Positions 44,856-57,561 of a DNA stretch of 64,000 nucleotides are shown here, one piece after another. The notes under the pieces are model-generated. The model saw nothing but the letters and a program-made list of their open reading frames with translations, was not told the origin of the DNA and ran no database searches. The stretch covers positions 10,578,292-10,642,291 of the forward strand of contig JAJEKV010000049.1 in assembly GCA_021234155.1 (NCBI GenBank). Reading direction: 5' to 3'. The number at the start of each line of letters is the position of its first letter. The stretch's first letter is position 1. The DNA comes from Isoetes taiwanensis (taxonomy: Eukaryota; Streptophyta; Lycopodiopsida; Isoetales; Isoetaceae). A program made the position numbers and the translations under genes.

Positions 44856-45694
44856 GATTACGCACAAGAAAGAAATTTTGATATAGTTTTAGGGGGTTGT
44901 TTTGCTAACCAATTTTTGGGGTTTTAGGGGGGTTCCTCCATAACACACAAAGAAAGAAAATCCTTATCTTGGATCTAGTGAGGCTTGAACCAATACCTCG
45001 CTAGAGATATTTTAATGTTATGGAAAATAACATGAAGTGCATTTGTTCATGTCATACCATTTTTTGAGCGATACCCCTTCTTCCCTGTTATTTGTTGGTA
45101 AGATGATTAAATATGCAAGGAAAAATTTGGAGATGCCATATCTTACCTAGTATATTTTAATACTTTTATAAATACCAATACAAACATTTCTTTGGCATTA
45201 TAGTAGTTTACTAATTGTTTCCCTTTGTCTCGTGGGAACTAAAGATTAAATTAAAATTCATGCACAACACTATACTCCATCCACACATGTATAACCTAAC
45301 GGGAACATTGATGATTGTTTCTTCATTTTCAAGTTCGGAATGTCACTAAAAGCAAGCAAACTTTCGAGATGGGAGGTACATAAAGCATAGCTACGTAAAG
45401 TAATCTTTTTGGAGATGTCATATTCACTCATCAAAATTCTTATTAGAATGTTGAGATGTAAGATGCTTTCTTTAACATGTCATTCTTAGAGACCAATAAC
45501 GTCAAGTATGTTGATACTTTGGCAATTACCATAAGACAATACTTCTTATAAATCAAAGCCATTATGTTCATAAAATCAAGTGAACGCTAGAGTGAGCTAA
45601 GCAAATCATTTGAAAGAAGGAAAAAGGATCAGCTTTAGGGGTAAGATTTGAGTTTTTAAACAGTTGTAGAAGTTGTAATTTTTGCCACATTATC
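44042..45694. other. AT-rich intergenic region with a poly(T) run
   Basis: A run of about 34 T at 44821-44854 could be the poly(A) of a minus-strand retroposed sequence, but no body was recognised beside it. No confident gene. Confidence 0.45.
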
Positions 45695-46821
45695 ATGTCC
45701 CAAATTTCCACAGCAAATCCAAAAAACAAAGTGAAAGTTGATTTGAAGGTTGAAGGTTGTGACTCAAAGCTAGTTCATCGTGTGCGAGTGCAATTATTGT
45801 CCCTCTACTTGAATCAAACAATCGGGTTCCAATGGCAAAGAGCCAAACTACGTCGTTTGTCTACCCAAACAAGAAGTTACCATTTCGTCCAATTCCTCGT
45901 CTTTGCTTTCGTCTACAAATAGAATAGATCAAGTGAAGCCTTCAAGCTCTAGTAGGAATAGTATTTATGAGTTCTTCCATCTATGCTTACGTAAAATAAC
46001 CAATTTCTTTAAAAGTTACAAGACATAAGCCAGAGGAATGGCCGGAGGGCATTTGGACTAAAAAAGAGCCTATTGTTGGGATCAATAGCATTCACTTTTC
46101 ATTTATCTCTATTGAAAAAGCAGAACTCATGATTGAGATTGGTGTAAAGAACGTGAATGTTTTTCCACTTGAGCTTCTTCGATCCAAGATTTTGTTTGGT
46201 ATACAAGGGTGTGTACCTTTAACATTGGACATTAGCAACAATACATTAATAAGACGAAATAGTTTGAAGTCATTGCAGTTCCCTCTTACAATTTACAGCA
46301 AAGATATTATAGGGGAATCCCATGAAGTTGTGCCAGGAAGATTGCATCCATTTACTTTGAAAGTGGAATCTTTATTCAAAGAATATTTTCCAATATATGG
46401 AACATACAAGACATTGGTTGAATCAACAGGGGAGATGCCAATACCTCGTCAATTACGTGCCAAAATACAAAGGCTATCTTTTGAATACAAAGAAGATGGA
46501 TCGCCATTGGTAAAGCTTCATTTGGCCTTAAGTAATGACAACACATTTGAACTGGAGATTACTAAGTTGTATTATGAGGTATCGGCAAAAGAAACAAAGG
46601 TCTTGGTTGCTAAGGGTATAAATGAAGCTAAGCTCAGCCTCGGACAAAATACTTGCAGTGTTATAGAGATCGAGCTTGTACCTTTAGATGACTCATTTGG
46701 ATCTGCAATTTGGGATGTATTTAGCTCCAACGGGTCCACCGACGATTATGTTATTCTATCTAAGGTTGATGCTGATTCATCTTATTTTGGGAAGCTCCAT
46801 ATTGAAGTAGAAGATGCCTAG
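45695..46821 (+). CDS. LEA_2 / WHy-domain protein with two tandem domains; N-terminal frame interrupted
   Basis: The intact core frame (ATG at 46129, open back to about 46000) has two copies of the LEA14/WHy beta-sandwich pattern. The first is INSIHFSFISIEKAELMIEIG and VKNVNVFPLEL. After GEMPIP, the second is VKLHLALSNDNTFELEITKLYYEV, then GSAIWDVF. This is the plan of plant group-2 LEA proteins of the At2g44060 type, linked to drying tolerance and probably cytosolic. Upstream, 45830-46025 is open in another frame and ends KITNFFKSYKT, which fits the expected helical linker. A further frame from ATG 45695 covers the start. Two frame changes therefore separate N terminus from core: either small indels in a pseudogene, or introns that I cannot place. 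Confidence 0.6.
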
Positions 46822-47575
46822 TTAAGAATTATATACATGTCTAGGGATTTTTTTTGTTGTATATATAAATGGAAATGTATTCCATGGTGGAAGATAAATA
46901 GTTAAAAGTGATATTTGCAGAATTTTGTGGCTTACATAAATGACATATAGAATGAAACCAATCAAGAAAATAGAAGAGACATTTTTTAAAGCACATGATT
47001 ACATTTAAAGACAATTTAAATATTAAATTTTCAAGATGCTTGACATGTAATTGGATTGAATTAAATTGCTTTTCTACTTCCAATCTTTAAATTTTCAAGA
47101 TATGTATTGACAAAGGTGGATGTTGTGTTATTCTTGCCAGCATATAAATCTGTTTTGTTTCCCTAGAGATCGTCCAAACACTTGAATTGAAAGGCTGAAA
47201 CAAAATCCATTAATTTTTTTACACCAAACTCCTCGTGACCAATTGAACCATATATAAGAATTATAGTGAACATTGACATGCTTCAAGTATTACATCTTTA
47301 ATACATCGTGCAAGTTCAATAGATGCATACATAACAATCTAATATATTACAAAGATAGTTAATTATTCATTTCTGTATATTGTGTATGTTAGCAACCATT
47401 CAAATATACCAATTTCATGGAGCTAAGTGTAGAATAACCTGGGAACATGCTCCGATGTCATGCTTCAAATTGTGTTTTTACAATCCAAGCATGTTACTCT
47501 TTGCTGCAGAATTTGATGCAGCAAACTGGACAAGGTTGTAAGTAGATACAGGCATGAGCTCTAAGAAATTACATT
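46822..47575. other. Intergenic region
   Basis: Nothing recognisable beyond AT-rich sequence; the 3' ends of two genes face each other here. Confidence 0.5.
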
Positions 47576-48272
47576 TCATTTGGATCTGCCTCCACCTTTT
47601 GGTGTTTTGGATCTTCCTTCCCATGCAGTTGAGCCAAAAAACAGTATAATCCAAAACAGGGCTGCAGCAAATATCTGAGCAGAGGTGGTTATGCGCTGAA
47701 ACATGCCTGCAAACATGCAGATTATGACAAAGGCAGCATTAGTATATGTGCTCTGTTCTAACAATACAGCTATGCATTTCCAAATTAAATATAGAGATAT
47801 CAAGAGATTATCATACTATATGAATATGAAAACCTTTTGGATGTTTTCCAGATTCATCAGAAGATGCAAAACGCCACATATCAGGTAAGGGAAAAATGGC
47901 TGATAGGCATTTCCGGATTAAAGTTCATACGACAGCAGAAAAAATCTAACCGGATATGGTGTGAGAACGTAACTTGCAAGTCACAACCCTAAAAATGAAA
48001 GGGGCTAAAAAAACAGAGCAATGGAAGGAAAAGAGCAATTTAAAATTACCTATCTCATCTTCTTTGGCTTCGCCATCGCTACTCTTATCTTCATTGCCGG
48101 ACTTCTCAGCTCTGCTCAAAAGGGAACTCCTATTTCCGCTCAATTTTACAAATGCAGGGCAGCTACGGCCCAAAGGTCGCGCACTACAGAATCTTGCACT
48201 AAACTGCGAATTGCAACAAAAATCGCCTCGATTTTCAATACCATAGCACAATTTCAGAGCGATGCTCGCCAT
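47576..48272 (-). CDS. Small two-exon protein: putative plastid transit peptide plus one membrane helix
   Basis: Exon 1 runs from ATG 48272 to 48050: MASIALKLCYG, then a Ser/Arg/Cys-rich, acid-poor stretch typical of a chloroplast transit peptide, then an acidic linker (GNEDKSSDGEAKEDEIG). The donor gtaatttt follows. Exon 2 starts at 47706 after ttgcag and encodes GMFQRITTSAQIFAAALFWIILFFGSTAW, one clear transmembrane helix, then a basic tail GRSKTPKGGGRSK and a stop. The phase is consistent across the junction. The product is 117 residues, and no known family was recalled. Context gives no partner. The domain logic suggests a thylakoid or envelope single-pass protein. Confidence 0.65.
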
Positions 48273-48953
48273 TGAACCAACACCGATTCCCGGCTTTTGG
48301 ATTAAACGTGAAGATATCTTTCTTCATCTAGCAAAATAGAAACGTGTCACAAAAGCAAATAGCTATTCCTATTGAAATTCCCCCTTATTATGGCACGAAC
48401 CTGGTATAAACGTATTTAGTGTGTTTTTATAAGGCACTGGTTTTAACAGAATATGCAATGGAGATACCAGAACATACCATGGATATATTCATGGTTCTAA
48501 CATGATATTGGCCAATATTGATTAGACTATGGCAATTGAAGATCCACATCATTGCCAGACAACATTAATCATGGATCAAAATAGTACCATCTTTAGATAC
48601 ATGGTCATAAGTTAGTATCTTCTCCTTCACATCTGCTTCTATTGCTTCTGAGTCAACTGCAAATTCAGCAGTCATCAAGCTAGTGTGTAAGTAAAATAAC
48701 AAAGCTGTAACTTGACTGTTTTACCCCTGGGTTATTCTTCCTTTTCTGCTGCTGTCACATACTTGGATACTTCTTCATACTTTTTTTCATTTTCTTGTGC
48801 AAACTCATTGCCACCAAAAGCACGCAACCATGGGGAGGACATCATGTGTTGACATCTGCAATAACAACACTTCCTTGTATGCCTGCAACAGCACATGAAT
48901 AACTGTGTAATTTCAAAATTGAAAGGAGATCTTGAACTACAACAGCCTAATGA
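48273..48953. other. Intergenic region
   Basis: It may contain the promoter of the 48272 gene. Nothing else is supported. Confidence 0.45.
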
Positions 48954-49490
48954 TTACCTCAAATGATGGCTCAAATATGGGATATTATACCGGTGACTGC
49001 ATTTGACTAACACAATAGGCAAAGGCCACCCCTGCCACTGAAAGGACCATCCACAATAGAGACAGTTTGTGTCTCCTTCTACTTCTGTTGCTAGTGGTAG
49101 AGGTGGTAATACTGGATCAAAAGGACAAGGACTTTCATCCCCCTCCATGTACAGCTAAAATCTCTGAAATCTAGGCTCTAGCTCATATATGTTCTCAATG
49201 GCTAGCTTTGTTTCAAAGCCCACATCAGCCATCTCCTTCTTCAAAAATCTAATGCCAGGTAAGATTCTTTCATTAAGATCCTTCTCCCTCAACCTGTTAA
49301 TGTACATGATACCTGCTATAGTTTCAGGTTGCTTATTCATGACATCTTCATTTTTTTTTTCTTGATTTCAAGCTTGACCTTTCTCTTTTCAAGTTCAAGA
49401 AGTTCAATTTGCCTTTCGAGTTTTTTTTTGATTCTCTTTTCCATCTTGAAGTTTGGCTTTAGCGGTAGTTAAAGCCCTGCTACGTAGATT
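48954..49490 (-). pseudogene. Coiled-coil plus Cys-containing fragment, unidentified
   Basis: Leftward on the minus strand, codons at about 49490-49340 give a Lys/Glu/Leu-rich coiled coil with a shift in the middle. Then comes MNKQPETIAGIMYINRLREKDLNERILPGIRFLKKEM to a stop near 49155. Past the stop the same frame continues MEGDESPCPFDPVLPPLP, then TNCLYCGWSFQWQGWPL and VLVKCSHRYNIPYLSHHL. The Cys/His spacing hints at a zinc-binding tail. I do not recognise the family; it could be a host gene remnant or part of a transposon. Confidence 0.4.
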
Positions 49491-50725
49491 GATGCTATGT
49501 ATTTAATAAGTTGTGAAAGTGTGCAATTAGGGAGACATGTGTTAGTGAGTTGTATCATAGCACAACTTGATATACATCACATTTGCCATCATACAATAAC
49601 AACACCACATATCGGCACACAACACAACACCACACATCATATTTGCCATCATGTTTTTCATCATACCAACCTTGCTACAACACACTATATTTGACATCAT
49701 ACTTGCCATTCTATCTTGAAATCTCAATTGAACAAGCAAAGGAAGAACTTAATTGCATTGCATTGGTTCAAAGAAAGGCATTCACAGATTTTGGATTTCA
49801 TGGGAGAGCGGGGACCTATTGTTCTACACCCCCAGGCCCTACCACAGTAGGAGCTACTTCTATAGAAGCGGTTCATCACATTAGGTTCATGTACTGTTGT
49901 GGCCAAGGCTTTGGCAAATGCGGTTTGTTCTTTGCTAGCTCCATGCGAGATGCTTATTGCCTCTTACGCTTGTGTTATCAGTCCATGAAAAATGAAATTG
50001 CATAAAAGGTTGCATCTGGGATGAGGGCATCCGATTGAAATTGGTTTCCCTACTATGAAAGGTATGCATTACTCTCAAAATTTAAACTTATATTTCTCTT
50101 AATTCATATTTGTTATTGTAATCTGCATAGTTCTACATGTATGGCTTTCAGTGCATTGCTATTCCTTGTACATGTATAACTTTTAGTGTACATCTGTAAG
50201 GAGAGGTACATAGGCATATATTTGCTTGTTTATTGATGCTTTTATTTTTGAGCTTGGACTGTAGAAGTATCAGTTGCACATGTATCTAATGGAGTCTACA
50301 TCTGCAAATAGATGTACATGCATTTATTTTTAGAGTCATCTGTAGATGGATTCATAAGTATGTGCATTTTTTACATATATGTGCATTTTTTGGGCATAGA
50401 TCTACATTCCCTAACTGTATACCTGGGTACATCTAGGTACATCTAGGTACATCTAGGTAATTCAAGGTAATTCTAGGTACATCTAGGCACATCTAGGTAA
50501 TTCTAGGTAATTCTAGGTACCTTAAATGTACATAAGGTACACTGAGGTACATTACATGTACATTTGGCTACAGTTAAATGTAGTTACGTACATTTGGTAC
50601 ATTTTCTGTACATGAAATGTACATGTTGAAGCTGAATGTACCAGAATGTACCTGATATTTCTCATTGTTTAAGTTCTGTTTTCATTTCTTTTATGTCTAT
50701 TGAAATTTAGATCATTTGTTTGCAG
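49491..50725. other. Spacer with simple repeats, including a GGTACATCTA minisatellite
   Basis: Repeats of atttgccatcatac-type at 49575-49710. At about 50418-50540 a 10-base unit ggtacatcta / ggtaattcta is repeated about ten times, and more dispersed gtacatt units reach to 50650. The ORF at 49583-50005 has no recognisable domain. Confidence 0.6.
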
Positions 50726-52484
50726 ATGAGGCTGTTCCTATCCCAGAAGCACCTTTCATGGGTGATGTTCTTGAGCCATCTGCATCGAATCTCTTTACAG
50801 ATTTTATTGACCATAAGCAGACTGAATCTGTAGACCCGAAACCTTCCAGTTCCAGATCACCAATGACATTTACAGTGCTGGTAATAGAACCATCTGCAAA
50901 GTGCCTCTTCGAACATGGCAAAGTGAAGTTGAGGAAATAGAGAGGATGGAAGTTGAGAAAGCTAAAGCAGTTGTAGGTGCAGAGCCTTCATTGACTGCTC
51001 CAACAGAAACACTTTCATCACCAAGTGCTAAATTACTAATTGGAGAAGCTCCTAAGAAAGATTCAGCTTCTGTCTCAGCATCATCTGCAGATGCCAGTTC
51101 TGGACCTATTACAGAAGCTACAATGGACACAGATCTAGATTTTAACCCAAGAGAGTGCAGGGAAGAGGAAGTTGAGTTGGTTGTTGAGTCCACTCCAAAG
51201 AGGAGGCAAAAGAATGCTGGTGATGTAACTCCAAGAGGCAAAAAACAGGCAAAATCTCCAACAACAAAAAAACGTCCTCCGAAAAGAAAATCTCCAGGCA
51301 AAAAAGGGCCATCACCACCAAGAAAGAGGTATGTGTAAGATGAGCTAATTTTGTTAAACATCTTAGATTTATGATAATTAACCACATTTTTTTTGTACAT
51401 AGGACACGATCACAGGCCCTGAAGGAAAATGATCCTGCTGAGCCAGAACCGGAAGATGAAGAGGAGGACCTACAAGCAGATATTGATGTGATAACAAAGA
51501 AGGTGCAGCAGTCCACAGAAGATGCTGAAGCAGGTGATGAAAAAACAAGGTGAGTAATATACAATTGATTACAATAGATATATTCTTTTGCTAATGCTAT
51601 TGTTTCCTTGTATAGTTTAGTGGATCGACTGAAAAGGTTGGTTCCATTCACTCGTTATAGGATCCGGTCCTCCTAAGCCCGCACCCTCTGTCTTTCAAAG
51701 TGATGTTGACGAAGTTCACCGGAAGTCGGACTTGACCTCTAAGATGGTAGATGTCTATGGGAGGTAGGCTAGCATTTAAACATATTTATGTTATTTCATT
51801 CCCTAAGTCACTCATCTTATGTATTAATATGTATTTTGGATTTGTGTGCAGGTACCTTTGTAGCTGTCTTTCATCTGATTGGAAACACAAGTTTTTTATG
51901 TTCCGACCGGACAGCTTCCAGAATTTTGTGAATTCCCTCAAGAACGGAGGGGGGAGGGAGGGAAGGGAGAGGGGATGTCTGAGAACACTCACATAAAGGA
52001 AGGGCTGGATGGCATTTTGATTGCAAGATGCCAATACATATTGTTCCAATTACGCAAAGGCCCAAATGTGGCATTGGCAATACTTGTGCTTGCTGGTCCA
52101 TTGAAAAGCACTCTTCCATCTATAGCTAGCCCAAGTATACAGATTCTCTCTCCTGTCAAAAGCTATGTACCCGATGCTAAAGTGGTCCAGAAGTAAGTAT
52201 GAATTTCTGTTTTGTTTTTTTATGATTTGATTATTCTCATATTGCAATTTCTTATGCTTTGTTTATTCTCACATTGCAATTTTGCAGGTTTCATAAGCTT
52301 GTGATCAATAACATGATACTGGGATCCAACAGCTTAAGCCATGGTAGGAAGAACTTTGATCTTTGGCTTTGTCTTACGTCCTAAAGTGCCAGAAACTAGT
52401 ACCAGCAACCCTTGCATGTACATTGTAGCTTACATGCACAAATTCATAGATGCCATGGTTGCTGCACAACCAAGCTCCATTTTT
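50726..52484 (+). CDS. Multi-exon gene for a basic, Lys/Pro-rich nuclear-type protein, 3' end lost
   Basis: Consistent splice signals define exons: about 50726-51328 (after tttgcag; donor gtatgt), 51403-51549 (donor gtgagt), one starting at 51616 or 51661 and ending at 51763, 51852-52192 (donor gtaagt), 52288 to about 52340, and a part ending at 52484 (gtaagt). Exon 1 ends in a strongly basic stretch (KKQAKSPTTKKRPPKRKS) suited to a nuclear signal or DNA binding; exon 2 is acidic. Later exons give WKHKFFMFRPDSFQNFVNSLKNG and VVQKFHKLVINNMILGSNSL, a helical region. A frame change near 50900 and a GA-rich tract near 51950 disturb the frame. The upstream start and downstream end are not seen; the LTR at 52607 truncates it. 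The family is unknown. Confidence 0.5.
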
Positions 52485-52606
52485 GTAAGTAGAACATGTT
52501 ATTTTCCTATTAGTTGTTTGTTGATATAGTCCTCTAATACTTGTGCACCATCGCGGGCGACACCCGTTGGTTCAGCGATGCCTATGCCAAGTCCGCGGAG
52601 GGATCA

Positions 52607-54288
52607 TGTGGCGTCCCCTACTGTTATCACGGTGCACCCAGGTATACAAACAGGAGTTCATCCCCCCTATACCAGCTCCATCTTGTCTGAGCCCTCCACA
52701 ATCATTTGCACTTTTAATGAGTCCCGGTGGGAAGAGTGAAGGGTCATTTTACCCGTCTCTCCCTCGGGGGCCTACCTAGGCTGCGGCGTAAACATACATG
52801 TCGGTATACAACATAATCACATATCCACCTCGAAGGGGTGGTGCATCAACATCTGCATAAACAATGATCAGCATCATACATAAGGATCCTACCCAAGGCT
52901 CGGTTCGAAGGGGATGGTGGCGGCTTAGGTCTCGAGTTCATTGCGGCGAGAATTCATGGCAATGGATTTGGCTGGCATAAGAACATGGCAATGGGTAGTC
53001 CACTCCATCCGCCCCTCCACATTGCACACTTTGCGAGTAGGGTCAAAAGTGTTGGGACTGGCCAGTAGCTTCATGGGGAGCATAGCCAAAGGGGCTATTC
53101 ACGGGTTGCATCTCCCGGTCCCCGATGGAGCGGTAGGGATCACTCCCTCAGGAGATCTACATCTTGACTCAAGGTGACTAGAGGGCCCTTTGCCCTTGGT
53201 TCGGTGAACCCACTGGAAGGTGAACCCCACCCCACGGGTGTCGAGCCCATGCCTTGCCTCTGGTGGCAAGCCATTGAACCTAGTCACAATGATCCCCCCC
53301 AGTAGCACTAACACACCATAGGGATCGTTCAAGAGTCAGTACATGAACCTCCTTCTTAGCCAGTCTGGCCCCTTCATCCACAACCAGGTGTGGCTCTTGT
53401 ACACAGGCCGAATCTATATGGTGCTAGAGAGGCTAATCTAGGAGCATCTACTACCAAGCTTTAGGTCTCTACCCCCCTTCCCAATACAAGGAGTTCATAG
53501 AGATACATCATCCATATACTTCACAGAGAACTAAAGAACTAGATCTAATCTACATCATAGAGTTAGGTTCTTTAGTTAGAATCTGCTATCTAGAGATCTA
53601 GAGGGCTGCTATGGGCAATTTAAGAGGCTAAACCCTCTTGATTCGATGGTCTGAAATGGGGTTTAGACTATTAAATTGCCTAAATACCTGATCTTTGAGT
53701 TCCTCCTCCTGACCTGAGCTCGACCATCCTGCTGAGATGCTCGAATCAAGGAAAACTAATCTTTCGCAATTCTCTCGACCCATGAATGGGAGGCCGGTTT
53801 TGACCCTTGGGGCATCAAAGCGAGCTCTAAAACCCTAGAAACGAAAAATGGGCAAGTTAGGGTTCTCCTACTTAAATAGACAAGGGGGTTGGCTAGGGTT
53901 TCCAATTATCCCCTTTAGGCATGTGGGATAATTGGAAATGGGCCCACTTGCCTTTAAGGGCTAGGTGGCCAAATGTGCCCACATGGAAATGTGTGCACCC
54001 AATTGTGCTCACATGGAAATGTGTGCACATTAATGAATGTGCACATTAATTGCACCTATGGGTATGGCCCACTTGGCATAAAGTGGCCACATGGGAAAAT
54101 GTGCACCTAAGTGAATGTGCACATGGTTTAATGTGCACATTACTAAATGCACACTCCTTGCAAGTTGCCCCCTAGGGCTACTAGCCTGGCTACACGTTGG
54201 CGTTACCGTCGGTCGGTCGGGGTGGCGGTAATGATTTTGGCGGCATGCGATATCGTCCCGGGGCGTATCTTCGTCTTTGAACGTCACA
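52607..54288 (-). repeat. LTR of family L, complete, minus strand
   Basis: It starts TGTGGCGTCCCC and ends AACGTCACA, and is followed at 54291 by ctccccacctt, the complement of the polypurine tract. Length is about 1.68 kb. Internal blocks match 36693-38283 in complement (tctaccccccttcccaatac near 53465; gtgtggctcttgtacacaggcc near 53390). Many gtgcacatt units lie at 53960-54150. A promoter-like ctatttaag lies near 53870 on the minus strand. Confidence 0.85.
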
Positions 54289-55990
54289 TTCTCCCCACCT
54301 TGAAATGATGCTGTCCGCAGCATCGTGGGTCTCCCCACATTGGACTGCAATCAACCTGATGCATACGATATACTACTATAATACTTACACATTTATTACG
54401 ATTACCTTAAGGTAATATTTTTAAATCATTATTACGCCATTACATTATCAAATAAGTTGTCAATTCGTAACTTCTACTAAAACAAGGTACTTATTAGTCT
54501 CCGTTATTACAACATTTAGTTTATCACAATTTAACACTTTCATATACAATTATTATTTAGGGTACTCTTCATTCCTTGCAACACATTCCAACAAAATTTG
54601 TGTTGCAAGTCTTCCACGACCTTAAAAATCACGCATTAATTTTACAATATCTATAATTACATACTTACTACTATGTTAATTATTAGAATTACTCTAAGGT
54701 AATGTTTAAGACATTATTGTACTATTTCATTATCCCATTAACTTATCACTTCATAACTTAATCCACGCAAGGTAATTATTAACCTTACTTAATACAACAT
54801 TTAAGTTTATCAAAGTTTACCAATTTCATACAAAATTTACACTTCTAAGGTACTCTTCATCCCTTGCAACACATTATACAAAATTTTGTGTTGCAAGCCT
54901 TCGTAGCTCGACCTCCTTGCCCTCCGGAGCGCTCTAGGCCTGCAGGTCGACACTACCTATTATTAATTATTACAAAAATTTTGGTTATATGGTGACCACC
55001 CCACCTATCTACATGAATGCATGGCTAATCTCCCGGCGTAGGAAGAGGATGATTTTTCCATCGTGGCCGTGGAGACAGCGTCCTATTATGCCTATATGCC
55101 GCTCATGCCTACACCTCTAGTTGCCCAGCGTGGAGGATATCCTTCCCATGGGGGGCGTGAAGGATAGATTCCTCCTATCAAAGCATATATGGGGCTAAAG
55201 GTGCCTTTCCTATCAATGCATTCCTTAATGACCTCCTTTCTCTCGAGGTCGTCTACTTCCATAGAACAGAAGTAGACTTTCTAATCTACCTTACACTCGT
55301 CCAAGCGGAAACGCGGTCATGCCTACATTGGCATTACACCACGCCCTAGAGATCACCGTAGTGGTCTCATCATCGGTAACAACGCATGCAACCCATACCT
55401 AGCATAGGTTGCATGCGCAGATTAATCTTAACTACGCATAGAATTAATCTACACAATTCGACATGCCTGAGCCGATTTTTGCTGGCTCCTTTAACGCATG
55501 TGATTAACATAATTACCCTAAGGTAATATTTATGAATTAACATTATCATAGTATCGGATACATTACTTCCGATAGTACAATTATATTTACTCTAAGCTTT
55601 GCAATATTTAACGACTTTTAGATCGCGATTATTTAAACAATAACTCTGATTTAGACCTATTGTATCATAGACAAGGTTTTAATTATCATACACAAGAATT
55701 AGATGTGCTTCTTATTCTCTTCCTTGGGTCCTGCATTACCCTTGGAAGTATATCCCTAAGATGCACTTAAGTATATCCGAATTCTATTTTCTATCTATAT
55801 TTATAAGGACCCCGAGGTCATATAGCTATCCTTGGAAGGAATTGCGTCCTTGCGAAGGATTAATTAACATGCTACCTCACATTATCCTGGTAGTAATACG
55901 CCTGCTGCTCTCTCTTTGTACTTGGGTCCCATAGGCCAGTTGGTCTCCGTGGACGATAAAATCATATTCTATTCTATTCTATTATCGTTG
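54289..55990 (-). mobile_element. Internal remnant of minus-strand gypsy element, coding almost wholly deleted
   Basis: 3' non-coding blocks match 35880-36690 in complement. At 55445-55490 only the last codons of pol survive (complement of a KIGSGMSNCVD end, as at 35840-35877). From 55495 to 55970 the sequence matches the leader seen at 5870-6340 and 38290-38340. The whole gag-pol is missing between leader and pol end, just as in the 3.1-7.3 kb remnant. Confidence 0.7.
54395..54910. repeat. Tandem duplication of about 290 bases in the 3' non-coding region
   Basis: Both units run from a ttacct/ctaaggtaat motif to ttgcaacacatt ... tgtgttgcaagtctt (54395-54620 and 54685-54905). The remnant at 4.7-5.0 kb has a single copy. 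Confidence 0.7.
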
Positions 55991-57561
55991 TTATTTAACT
56001 TATTTCCCTATGATACATATACATACAACAATTTCTATTCAGTTATTAAGATCTATATTTAACTTATCAATAAGACACATTAAAGCTTATAATACATGCG
56101 CACGCCTTACCTTAGGCTAGAACGCATGCCCCCCATTGAGCCGGCGTCGAGTAATTTTGGAGATGACTTGGTCGTTGCATTGCTCCCATAGTTTTGCTCC
56201 ACTTCGTTGGTGTAGTTAGCTACTACGTCCGTCTCGCCGTTGAAGGCCTCCTGAGCTATCTATCTATCTATCTTACGCTCTACTCGCTTTGGCCATTGCC
56301 GGAGTGAACTCTATTCTACGGTTCGGTCAATTCGATGCAAGTACGTTCAATCCTAAGATTGAGCCCTCCCACTTTCTTCGAAAAGAAAATGGTCCTGCAC
56401 CCCTTCAATGACATTGTACACAACGTCATATCTATTCTCTCCCCTTAAGAGGTTATACGCTCCTTACTTAGCATATTAATTTACTAGCCTTAGCTGACAT
56501 ATATACCCATCTAAGATGGATGCACATATTATGTTATCATTTATTTCAATATAGTTATGGGTTACTTAGTTAACAATTCTAAACCACAAGGTTTTGTCAT
56601 GACGACAATTCCTTTTGTCTCAAAAGACTATTTGATTACTATAATTCTTATTTTAGATGTACCTTGCATGTACTATTCTTTTATTATTCTAGAGATTCCC
56701 CCTTTCTTAGTTATTTAAACTCTTGGAATATTCCTACCAATCGAATTGATGTCATCGTAACAAGTTGGCCGAACTTGTTAGATTACTTCTTTTCTTTCGG
56801 TTGGATTATTCTTTTGGAGATACTAGATTTATACATGGTCAACAATTATCCTAGCAATGAATCCTTCTTAGCGAGGAGATCAATCTCACCAAGTGGTTTC
56901 AATATGTTGGATGTCTGTTAACAATCGTGTATAATTATAGTTACTCCTATGCATTTCCTTCCCAATCTTGACGCTTAGCTCAATATTGGGGCGATCCTTT
57001 CAGCGAGAATATTCGGAAATGCCTTCTAATCCCAATATGGATGTTACCATCCCTACATTTAACCTACTAGACCCCATGGCCTTAGATCCTTGAGCTTGCT
57101 AGAAGCTCATCCACTTGTTGCCTGCTTGAAGTAGCAAGGTGACGTTCTTCCGAGTCGCTCGATACTTCAGTCTCCTTGACGGTGGCTCCTCTTTGATGTA
57201 GAGGTTGACTTTGTTCGTTAGAAGCCTCTCATTGTTGCTTGATGGTGTAGTTGATCACTTGAAATCTTCCCTGCCGCTTTTCAAAAGCTTGAAGGAGGTG
57301 CCGTTGAAAAAGATCTTTCATCTGGAACTCTTTGTCTTGGCAGCTAAAGGACGACTCTGTATCCGATATTGTTTCTTCGACTCCATCGATGTCTCACACG
57401 TCGAGTCCTCTTGTCGTTATCGTATTGCCCGAAGAGTGTTGACGATGTTGATTGCTTCACCCCTGCAACTTGCATGACATCTCTTCCTTTGATCTGTTAC
57501 GCTATGGGAGGGAAGGAATAACAAGGGAACTATACATGCAAAACATATAGCTTACAATAAA
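55991..57561. other. Unassigned sequence, probably more decayed element
   Basis: No domain-bearing ORF. A run of ctat repeats lies at 56255-56272. It may belong to the minus-strand element that continues past the TIR insertion at 59749. Confidence 0.35.

Noticed and set aside
49583-50005. 140-codon plus-strand ORF
   Set aside because: The first third is a translated simple repeat and the rest has no recognisable motif; kept only as spacer.
50870-51651. Minus-strand ORFs of 169-176 codons opposite the basic-protein gene
   Set aside because: Antisense shadows; the plus strand has coherent splice sites and composition.
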